The position numbers and the translations under genes are program-made. The notes beneath the pieces are model-generated. The model worked only from the letters and a program-made list of their open reading frames with translations, searched no databases and was not told the DNA's origin. From Nitrospirota bacterium (lineage in GTDB: Bacteria > Nitrospirota > Thermodesulfovibrionia > Thermodesulfovibrionales > UBA6898), in the NCBI GenBank assembly GCA_021825365.1, contig JAKAHR010000030.1, forward strand, positions 1 through 39,375: a stretch of DNA of 39,375 nucleotides. The letters run 5' to 3'. Position 1 is the stretch's first letter, and every line of letters begins with the position of its first letter. Below, piece after piece: positions 1 to 6,198 of the stretch.

Positions 1-61
1 GCTCAGTGACCTGTTTAACCGCCTCTTTCTTGAACTCCTCGGTGTACTTCCGGTTCGACAT
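1..61 (-). CDS. IS3-family transposase OrfA, N-terminus only (partial)
   Basis: The minus-strand ATG at 59-61 opens a frame reading MSNRKYTEEFKKEAVKQVTE, the classic start of the helix-turn-helix OrfA of IS3-family elements, which binds the element ends. A good Shine-Dalgarno (AAGGAGG) lies just upstream. Only 20 codons are inside the window, so integrity of the transposase is unknown. Confidence 0.85.
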   Translation of the reverse strand, partial: MSNRKYTEEFKKEAVKQVTE

Positions 62-127
62 AGATCAGCCTCCTTCTTTGCTTCCAATTTTACCTTAATG
101 GCTGTCTACTAAACCGGGGGAACTCCA
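1..127 (-). mobile_element. IS3-family insertion sequence, one end (partial)
   Basis: The terminus lies at about 127. Read on the minus strand the element begins TGGAGTTCCCCCGGTTTAG, which has the 5'-TG typical of IS3-family inverted repeats, followed 65 bases later by the orfA start codon. The rest of the element lies outside the window, so the other inverted repeat and the target duplication cannot be checked. Confidence 0.75.
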
Positions 128-512
128 TATTAGGAGGTATGTAACATTTAGAATAATCACTGAAGACAGCGGCCTGACATTTATCGGTCTGCTTAAGAAG
201 AAACATATCCGATGGGAAGAAATTATAAGCATCGCAGTTACAAATATTGTTATTCCCCGCAATATAGCTAATGGAGATATAGGCAATGTTGAGACGGTTC
301 ACGGCCACTATTACTTTCCCTTGACCATGAAAGAAAAGGGGCAAAGATATCCTGAATTAGTAGGTCAACTAATGAGTTTCAATTGGAAATGCCCGAACGG
401 CGACACAAAAGAAATTACTCTTGAAAATTGTCCTTTATACGAAGTGATTGTTGGCCACGTTAAAGAGACTGAAAACCTACGTAAGTTGTCTGATGATAGA
501 AAGATGGAATAA
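128..512 (+). pseudogene. 5'-truncated PH-like domain protein, disrupted by the IS3 element
   Basis: The frame is open from the IS terminus to a TAA at 510-512 and has no start codon with a ribosome-binding site. The translation contains a segment like bacterial PH-type domains (DSGLTFIGLLKKKHIRWEEI), then a predicted beta-rich stretch and a charged tail. The only in-frame starts are a TTG at 321 and an ATG two codons later, which would drop the recognisable part. The simplest reading is that the IS3 element removed the 5' end. Base composition is clearly more AT-rich than the downstream genes. The domain assignment is tentative. Confidence 0.5.
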
Positions 513-710
513 AACAAACGGATTAGGCTCATATTCAAGGGGAGCGGGGGATTTCGGTACACCATACTTCTGAACTGCAAGGCGGTAAGGAGAAGGCAAG
601 ATAAGATGAGAAGAATCGCAATAGGTGAAGAAGGGGCAGACCCAAGAAAGGGACAACAGGTTACTTAACCAATAGATAGGCTTGGCGATGGTAGCAGGTG
701 AGATAAGACC

Positions 711-875
711 ATGAACATCAACTGGCTTCTATTTTCATTCCAGGGCAGGCTTAACCGCCAGCCCTTCTGGCTGTTCTCTCTCTGCGCCGGCCTGATCTGG
801 CTAGTCCTGAGCCTGCTCCTCGGCATCGATAGGGAAAATTCGGTCTGTTGCCGATGGCTGTATCTATCAGATTGA
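711..875 (+). pseudogene. DUF805 inner-membrane protein, N-terminal remnant
   Basis: The ATG at 711 follows GGTGAGATAAGACC. The first 40 codons read as the start of a DUF805 (YhaH-type) membrane protein: the motif FSFQGRLNRQPFW, then a hydrophobic helix rich in Leu/Ile/Trp. After about codon 40 the family resemblance stops, and the frame ends at a TGA inside DNA that belongs to the neighbouring IS4-type remnant. Full-length DUF805 proteins have about three or four membrane helices, so this is a broken copy. The break is at roughly 830. Confidence 0.55.
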
Positions 876-1032
876 TTCTCGAGGCTTGGTAAGGACAAAG
901 ATTGAGTTGCAAAAGGGAGATCGTAAAGGTCTTCACGTATCGGTTTCCATGATACTCTTTCACTGCCTTCTCAAAATGATATCTCGGACAAAGCTTCAAT
1001 ATCTCTGAGAAGATTGTGTATACTTTGTTCAT
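831..1032 (-). pseudogene. Transposase, DUF4372 N-terminal fragment
   Basis: A minus-strand ATG at 1030-1032 with an AAGGAGGAACAG-type Shine-Dalgarno opens a frame whose first 37 residues match the DUF4372 region of IS4-type transposases: the pattern MNK-YTIFSEIL, PRYHFEKAVKEYHGNR and VKTFT. Normally this leads into a WxQF segment and a DDE catalytic domain. Here the resemblance ends soon after VKTFT and no catalytic domain follows, so the gene is dead. Confidence 0.6.
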
Positions 1033-1131
1033 GGTCTGTTCCTCCTTGTTGGTATTTGGTTTGGCGACTAATACTACCAAACAAGTATAAAGAACAGACC
1101 TTCTCTTTATAAAAATTTACCGGACACTAAT
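831..1131 (-). mobile_element. IS4-type (DUF4372 transposase) element remnant
   Basis: The right boundary is near 1130, where an AT-rich terminal stretch meets prenyltransferase-like coding sequence. The left boundary is near 830, at the break in the DUF805 frame. An intact element would be more than 1 kb, so about 300 bases represent an internally deleted or eroded copy. The flanking genes are unrelated to each other, so the copy has also been involved in a rearrangement. Boundaries are approximate. Confidence 0.5.
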
Positions 1132-1308
1132 GAAGCAGCATCATATCTCATAGCCAATCAAAATTCAGATGGCGGCTTCGGATCACCCTCATCCACTGTA
1201 TATGAAACATCCTTGGCATACATGGCCCTCGCCGGCCTCATAACCGACAACACAGTCTTGGGCAATGCAATCAATTATCTATCATCTACACGTGGCGTTT
1301 CCGCTTGA
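1132..1308 (+). pseudogene. Prenyltransferase/squalene-oxidase repeat fragment
   Basis: Immediately after the IS4-type remnant the plus strand reads 58 codons to a TGA, with the hallmark of one terpenoid-cyclase-type alpha-toroid repeat: a helix, then ANQNSDGGFG, then STVYETSLAYMALAG. No start codon precedes it. It is the end of a larger protein whose 5' part was lost on insertion or rearrangement of the mobile element. Confidence 0.6.
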
Positions 1309-1463
1309 TGATTGCAGGAAGTGCCATCCCTCCATGAAACGCTGAGGCCTATCTTTCTCCCTGCACATTCCTTTGTCCGCGGCATGACTAGGGGGCGGTT
1401 CCCGATACGGGCGCGGCGATGCAGAGGTCTCTTCAGGCGGCGGGACACTTGGGGCTGATCATC

Positions 1464-2510
1464 TCACGTCTCACCAGGCTGCCCGCCGACGGATTTGCAG
1501 ATAGGGAGAAACGCGGGGTCGATCCTGGCGAGTGACCCCAGTACGAACTCCTCGATGCCCCTGTTGTCCGACAGATAGAGATCCGCGGGCAAGGCATCTT
1601 TCCTGATCTCCGCTCGCCCCATGAACGAGTGGCCTCCCGCGCTGCCTATGTTTCCAAAGGCGATGCGCGCAATATACCCCGCGTCTTTCTTTATGCCATC
1701 GTTTCGAAAGATGATCACCAGGGCGTCGGCGACGATCCCTGTCACCAGCGCCCAGGCAACATGTTCCACGCGTATGAGAAAGTCGGCCACCTGGACGCAG
1801 ATGTCGAAGACCGGGACCGGCCCGAGGTGAGAAAATATCACCCCGTTTACGAAACGCTTCCTGACAAGGGCGATGCTGAAGTAGTCGAGGGCTTCCCAGG
1901 AGAACTGGGAAAACTCTATCTGACTGACAATATACCGGTCAGCCTTTTGCCTGAGCCGCCGCAGGGCCTCAATGTCTCTGCGGCCCAGCTCTCCCATGAA
2001 ATGCCGGGCATCCGCCTTGATTCCGTAAAAGAGGGCGCTTGCAAGATTTCGGGTAAGGCCGATATCTCCGGCCTTCAGATATTCTGTCATGATGGCAGAG
2101 GTGGACAGGTAGTGGGGCCGTATATCGGCAAAACCCGCGCGTACCTTCCTTACCAGCGGATGGTGGTCGATCACGATGTCACAGCGGGGGAGCTTGAAAT
2201 CCGTGAAGAAGTGGGGCTGCGAGTCCACGAGAGCGACAATGTCATAGACGCCCGCTTCCCTTTCGTCGAGCGGCAAGGCCGGTATCCTGAGCTGCCGCAT
2301 CATCGCGGCGTTTTCGGGCCGCCCGATCGCCCCGGTATAGCCGATCGTGACGGAGCGCCTTCTTTCCGTGAGTATCTTCTTAAGGGCCAGTGCGCTTGCC
2401 AGCGCATCAGGGTCGGGGTTCCCGTAAATAACGACAAGGACCCGCTTTGCGCCGCGGCATATCTCCCGCATGCGCGCAAGCCTCCGCTTCATGTTCCCTG
2501 AAGCCTTCAC
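1464..2510 (-). CDS. DHH-family phosphoesterase (NrnA/RecJ-like)
   Basis: Predicted Mn-dependent DHH/DHHA1 phosphoesterase. This superfamily covers nanoRNases, pAp phosphatases and cyclic-dinucleotide hydrolases. Motif I is NPDPDALASA (residues 31-40), motif II DSQPH (96-100), motif III DHHPL (115-119), motif IV GIKADARH (163-170), and a C-terminal DHHA1 glycine motif AGGHSFMGRAE lies near 292. Length (348 aa) suits a stand-alone NrnA-type enzyme. The start is a GTG directly abutting the stop codon of the upstream gene; an ATG six codons later is an alternative. The exact substrate cannot be read from sequence. Given the HD-GYP genes nearby, a linear dinucleotide is possible but unproven. Confidence 0.85.
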   Translation of the reverse strand: MKASGNMKRRLARMREICRGAKRVLVVIYGNPDPDALASALALKKILTERRRSVTIGYTGAIGRPENAAMMRQLRIPALPLDEREAGVYDIVALVDSQPHFFTDFKLPRCDIVIDHHPLVRKVRAGFADIRPHYLSTSAIMTEYLKAGDIGLTRNLASALFYGIKADARHFMGELGRRDIEALRRLRQKADRYIVSQIEFSQFSWEALDYFSIALVRKRFVNGVIFSHLGPVPVFDICVQVADFLIRVEHVAWALVTGIVADALVIIFRNDGIKKDAGYIARIAFGNIGSAGGHSFMGRAEIRKDALPADLYLSDNRGIEEFVLGSLARIDPAFLPICKSVGGQPGET

Positions 2511-3428
2511 CTACTCGACTTCGACCATGAAGCTGGTGTCTGTCACACTGCCCTTGTGCCCCACCTGACCGAAGATCTGATACAGCCCCTTTGCCGGGAA
2601 GACGACATGCACCTCGACCTTGGGGCCGAACCTGTCCGGTACCCGCATATGCATTGTCATGTCATGGCCATGGCCCTGATGTCCCATGGCCATCATGCCC
2701 GGCAGCTCTCCGTGGGTATGGATGAACCGGCTGAGATCCGCCGGGATGATCGCAAGGTGCATCGGCGCCGAGAGATACGGTTCGAGGTCGGTCACCGGCT
2801 GCCCCTCAGACCTGAACAGGTACGTGAGAGTCGCCTCGTTACCGGCAGTGATCCGCTCAGGGACAGATGAGAAGGATACGGCGAGATCCCCGAAGGTCTT
2901 TTCTCGCGCAAGGTCTTTGCGGGCCGGGCCGGTGCGGGGTTCGCCGGAGACGTCAACCAGAAAGCGGCGCGAGAAGTTCCGATCGCCTGAGGCGAAGTCA
3001 ATGCCGATGATATAACGTCCGCCCCGGGGAAAGGTGAATCGCACAGGATATCTGGCGGTCTTTTTCATCGAGGGGGTGATGGGACCGAAGTCCTCGGGAT
3101 GGATGTGCGCAAATACGCTGAAGTCCCGGCTCGCGATAATAACATGCACCAGACGATCGTGGTGGACCGACAGGTTTTCGAGCGGTTTGCCGGAGGCGTC
3201 GCTGAGGGAAAAAAGAAGGGTGGCAGGCCTTCCCGCGGAGATCTCCTTCGGTACTGTCGAAATCACCGCCTTCACCTCATCGGGCTTCGCGGCAAGTTCA
3301 GGACCTGCCATCGGATGCTGGTGACCCTGCATTCCACCCATCTCCGCGGCTGCCGCCGCATAGGCCGCGAAGACGATGCCGGAAAAGACGGCAACGACGA
3401 GCAGCAGTTTGCCATAACTTCTATTCAT
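2511..3428 (-). CDS. Secreted His/Met-rich protein with two YtkA/FixH-like beta domains
   Basis: The 305-residue product starts at ATG 3428, supported by AAGGAGG eight bases upstream. An N-terminal signal peptide (hydrophobic core LLLVVAVFSGIVFAAYA) is followed by a Met/His-rich segment (MGGMQGHQHPM). Two related beta-sandwich units follow, carrying HDRLVHVIIASRDFSVFAHIHPED and a second copy built around PMHLAIIPADLSRFIHTHGE; a MAMGHQGHGHDM tract lies in the second. This pattern is seen in YtkA-like/FixH-like periplasmic domains, often near copper handling or cytochrome assembly. Metal binding is inference from the His/Met clusters. It abuts the DHH gene (0-bp gap), so the two are probably cotranscribed. 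Confidence 0.65.
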   Translation of the reverse strand: MNRSYGKLLLVVAVFSGIVFAAYAAAAAEMGGMQGHQHPMAGPELAAKPDEVKAVISTVPKEISAGRPATLLFSLSDASGKPLENLSVHHDRLVHVIIASRDFSVFAHIHPEDFGPITPSMKKTARYPVRFTFPRGGRYIIGIDFASGDRNFSRRFLVDVSGEPRTGPARKDLAREKTFGDLAVSFSSVPERITAGNEATLTYLFRSEGQPVTDLEPYLSAPMHLAIIPADLSRFIHTHGELPGMMAMGHQGHGHDMTMHMRVPDRFGPKVEVHVVFPAKGLYQIFGQVGHKGSVTDTSFMVEVE

Positions 3429-3578
3429 GATCAGGTTCCTCCTTGCACCGGCAATCCGGACTGCGGCCGCGGACTTATCGGGTGAAAACATTGTCCGCAA
3501 CGGCCCTGCTTATACGATATCTCGGATTGCGCCTCGCGGCAACAGCCCGACGATCTCCGGGTGAAGCGCGGCGCCGGC

Positions 3579-4508
3579 TCAGTTGTCTTCCAGAAAAGAC
3601 CTGATTTTCAGCAGGGCCGGCTGCCTGAACCCGAGCGCAAGCAGGGCCCGGTCGCTCCTGCTCAGGATGTCCTTCCTGAGGAGAACCGGCAGGGCATCTT
3701 TCCAGGACGCGGTGTCATCCGTACTCAGGGCGTAGCCGGCTATCAGTATCCGGATGAGGTCGTCGTCAGGCCTCAGGGTCAGGGCCTTCTTTGCGTGGAA
3801 ATAACCGTGCTCAAGGGGCGCGTTGAGCAGAAAGATATTCCGGGCAAAGTGGAAGTGGGAAAGGGCCGCATGCTCCGCTTTTGTGTAATCGAAGGTGTCT
3901 TCGTCTCCCGCGATGACCCTGAAGTCGAAGCGGTCTTCCCAGAAGAACTGGACGCAGGATATATTGAGGAAGTTGCGCAGGGCGTTCGCCTCCAGCCTCT
4001 TCGATCTCCAGACAGCATGGAGCAGGGCGTTGAGAAAGGGTGACTCGATGAACTGTCTCCTCTCAAAAACCAGTTCTCCCTCTACGACATCGATAAGCCA
4101 CTGGTGCGAGGGGTGGCCGGCAAAAAACTCCGTCCATTTGCGCGGTGATTCGATGAATCCCCTTTTCCCCACGCGCATCAATTCACGGCATGCTGCCTCA
4201 GGGTCGAGGACATGCTCCATCACGTGGGAACAGTAGATGAAATCGATCGACTTGTCGTCGAAGGGGAGATGGTGTATATCGCCCCTGATGTAGCGGGCCT
4301 GCAGCTCAGGGGGTATCGGCTGGCCGTTGCGGTGTGTTCCGTCCGTCAGGTCGTAATCAACGATGTAGTCGGCGCGGGAGAAAGGGTTGTGGCCGCCGCC
4401 GATATCGAGAACCTTGTCGGAAGGACGGATGCCGAAGGCATCAACGAGCATGCGGTGGTCATAGGTCGGATAGATCCTGCCGAAGAAATTTGACGGACCC
4501 GCACTCAC
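3579..4508 (-). CDS. Class I SAM-dependent methyltransferase
   Basis: The 309-aa product has a Rossmann methyltransferase domain at the N-terminus: motif I VLDIGGGHNPF (33-43), acidic loop after beta 2 (YIVDYDLTDG), GDIHHLPF (76-83) and the SHVMEHV segment (94-100) typical of UbiE/type-11 methyltransferases. The C-terminal half (from about 150) is alpha-helical, with a TPR-like HAKKALTLRPDDD. The substrate is unknown. The start is a GTG with CAGGAG almost touching it, so the true start is uncertain. It is separated by about 150 bp from the next leftward gene, so it may have its own promoter. Confidence 0.8.
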   Translation of the reverse strand: MSAGPSNFFGRIYPTYDHRMLVDAFGIRPSDKVLDIGGGHNPFSRADYIVDYDLTDGTHRNGQPIPPELQARYIRGDIHHLPFDDKSIDFIYCSHVMEHVLDPEAACRELMRVGKRGFIESPRKWTEFFAGHPSHQWLIDVVEGELVFERRQFIESPFLNALLHAVWRSKRLEANALRNFLNISCVQFFWEDRFDFRVIAGDEDTFDYTKAEHAALSHFHFARNIFLLNAPLEHGYFHAKKALTLRPDDDLIRILIAGYALSTDDTASWKDALPVLLRKDILSRSDRALLALGFRQPALLKIRSFLEDN

Positions 4509-4617
4509 GCTCCTGACGCTCCCATGGGAACGTATTATAGGAAACGCCGGACTTTTATGGCAAGCCTCGCGGGTCGGTTTGTCCCTGAACGGATGGCCTG
4601 TAAAGCAGAATTTGACG

Positions 4618-4647
4618 TTGACTTTGGCCGGGGCGTCTCACTATAGT
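4618..4647 (+). promoter_or_regulatory. Sigma-70-like promoter of the riboswitch transcript
   Basis: TTGACT (4618-4623) and TATAGT (4642-4647) are separated by 18 bases, and transcription would start near 4654, just before the aptamer. A second TTGACG lies at 4612 but with poor spacing. Confidence 0.6.
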
Positions 4648-4651
4648 TAAG

Positions 4652-4750
4652 ACAGTAATTATCGACAAGAGCAAACTATCTGGAAGGGTAGGGCGCAAAG
4701 CCACCGGTCCCATACATACCGCAGGACAGCGGGGTTGCCGAACTGATTAT
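4652..4750 (+). ncRNA. GEMM-I riboswitch aptamer, A20 type (predicted 3',3'-cGAMP)
   Basis: Conserved GEMM-I landmarks appear in order. The AGAGCAAACT strand starts at 4668. A P2 hairpin CTATC/GGTAG follows with a GGAA tetraloop-type loop. Then come the GGGCGCAAAGCC junction (4691-4702), a P3 helix (CCGGTCC with GGACAGCGG) and the closing GGGGTTGCCG (4731-4740). In the Vc2 aptamer the equivalent of AGAGC is AGGGC, whose middle G is G20. Here that base is A (4670), the change known to shift GEMM-I aptamers from c-di-GMP toward cGAMP. P1 pairing looks weak by eye. Ligand identity is inference; the aptamer class is strongly supported. Confidence 0.85.
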
Positions 4751-4772
4751 TATGATGATGATTGGTTCCCGG

Positions 4773-4805
4773 AGCCCTTCCCCGCCCAGGGGTTGGGCTT
4801 TTTTT
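4773..4805 (+). terminator. Intrinsic terminator of the riboswitch expression platform
   Basis: The stem AGCCC-TT-CCCC pairs with GGGG-TT-GGGCT around a short loop, followed directly by seven T residues. It lies about 30 bases after the aptamer and before the first coding start (4831), so ligand-controlled attenuation is the natural reading. The aptamer P2 strand AGGGC (4690-4694) could alternatively pair with the terminator arm GCCCT (4774-4778). Confidence 0.85.
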
Positions 4806-4830
4806 GTTGACCGGCCCGGGAAGAGATGAG

Positions 4831-5151
4831 ATGAAGACAAAAGTCACCAAGAAGAACTGCTGGGAGTTTCATGAATGCGGCAGGGAGCTCGGGGGGAAGA
4901 ATGCGTTCGAACTGGGGGTCTGTCCCGTGGCGACCTATATCTGGTTCGACGGCCTTCACAGCGGCCGGAACGCCGGACGCACCTGCTGGATAGTGGCAGG
5001 CACCATGTGCGGCGGAAAGGTGCACGGGAGCTTTGCGGAGAAGATCAGGGACTGCGGGAAATGCGATTTTTATAACAAGGTGAAGGAAGAAGAGGGAGGC
5101 AGTATGATCCCTTCGGTGCTTCTCCTGCGGAAACTGGAACTGCACCGGTAG
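4831..5151 (+). CDS. Two-CW domain protein (Cys-rich)
   Basis: A 106-residue protein starts at ATG 4831, 26 bases after the terminator, with GGGAAGAG as ribosome-binding site. It carries two Cys-Trp motifs and further cysteines: NCWEFHECGRE, GVCPV, GRTCWIVAGTMCGG and CGKCDFY. This is the arrangement of the two-CW domain found as small proteins or as sensory modules next to signalling domains. The spaced Cys residues suggest a metal or Fe-S site; that is inference. It is the first gene under the cGAMP-type riboswitch and lies 57 bp ahead of the HD-GYP gene, so both are probably controlled together. Confidence 0.8.
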   Translation: MKTKVTKKNCWEFHECGRELGGKNAFELGVCPVATYIWFDGLHSGRNAGRTCWIVAGTMCGGKVHGSFAEKIRDCGKCDFYNKVKEEEGGSMIPSVLLLRKLELHR

Positions 5152-5208
5152 TTGCCGGCCGCCCCAAAAAGGTATTGCTTATTGCAGGGCGAAGATCGTA
5201 CTATGTAG

Positions 5209-6198
5209 GTGCAAAGGGAACTGCAGGAGCATCGGCAGTTCATGGGATCTCCAGGGGGGCACGTTTTGGTGGAATCCATGAAGCTGAGGTATCCGGTCCA
5301 TACGCCCGACAACAGGGTCCTGCTCACGGCCGGGAGCGAGCTTTCAGCGGCGCTGATGCAGGAAATAGCTTTTTCCGGGGCGGGCGCGCCTCAACGAAAA
5401 TATCCTCTGCTGCAATACGGCACCACGAGGGATGATCTTGCCGGCTTCCTCAGTCAGCCCCCCTACCGGGCGATCTTTCACCACCCCGACGTTGTCTCCG
5501 ATGTCCTGGGCCTCATGGAGCGCGTGCAGCTTGTCTTTCCGTTCCTCGAGACGCTTGATTACTTCAGAGTCCGGGACTTCTATACCTACCGGCATATGCT
5601 TACGGTCTTTGCCCTCTCGACGGCGCTTGCAAGGGACCTCCTGCCGGACTATGAAGAGAGGATCCAGGAGATGGCGACCGGTCCGACGCACGATTTCGGC
5701 AAGGTCTGCGTTCCCCTCGGCATCCTGAAGAAGGAGACCCCGCTCACGCGGTCGGAACGGAGCATACTCTCCCATCATTCCGTGGCCGGTTATGTCCTTC
5801 TGTGCTACTACCACGGGGACCCGACGGACCTCGCCGGCAGGGTGGCGAGGGACCACCATGAGAGAAGGGACGGCTCGGGTTACCCGAGGGGTATCCTGAT
5901 CGATGATTATCTCGTTGAGATCATCTCGGTCTGCGATATCTTCGACGCCCTCGTCTCGCCGCGGCCCTACCGGCCGGCGTCCTACGACAACAGGACTGCG
6001 CTCGAGGAAATCACGTCCATGGCCGAAAGGAAGGTGATCAGCTGGGATGTGGTAAAGGCGCTGGTGGCCCGTCACCGGAGAAAGAAGGGCGACTTCCGCT
6101 CGACCGTTGTTTCAGTGCAGAAGCGGGGCATGCCGCCGGCGAACAACTATTACGGGGTTACGGCAGAGGACGAGGGGCCTGCTCCGTCAGCGCCCTGA
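5209..6198 (+). CDS. HD-GYP domain phosphohydrolase (cyclic-dinucleotide phosphodiesterase candidate)
   Basis: HD-GYP proteins hydrolyse c-di-GMP, and some members hydrolyse cGAMP. The domain covers about residues 115-300. Catalytic signatures are THDFGK (160-165), SHHSVAG (188-194), DHHERRDGSGYP (215-226) and CDIFDALVSPRPYR, so the metal ligands look intact. The N-terminal 100 residues resemble the small domain preceding many HD-GYPs (VHTPDNRVLLTAGSEL). The GTG start has no Shine-Dalgarno; ATGs at 5242 or 5278 are plausible. It follows the two-CW gene under the riboswitch. The last 49 bases overlap the 3' end of the convergent helicase gene. Confidence 0.85.
   Translation: MQRELQEHRQFMGSPGGHVLVESMKLRYPVHTPDNRVLLTAGSELSAALMQEIAFSGAGAPQRKYPLLQYGTTRDDLAGFLSQPPYRAIFHHPDVVSDVLGLMERVQLVFPFLETLDYFRVRDFYTYRHMLTVFALSTALARDLLPDYEERIQEMATGPTHDFGKVCVPLGILKKETPLTRSERSILSHHSVAGYVLLCYYHGDPTDLAGRVARDHHERRDGSGYPRGILIDDYLVEIISVCDIFDALVSPRPYRPASYDNRTALEEITSMAERKVISWDVVKALVARHRRKKGDFRSTVVSVQKRGMPPANNYYGVTAEDEGPAPSAP

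Noticed and set aside
5250..5275. GGGGGCACGTTTTGGTGG as a further sigma-54 element
   Set aside because: It lacks the TTG at -12 with correct spacing and lies inside the probable HD-GYP coding start.
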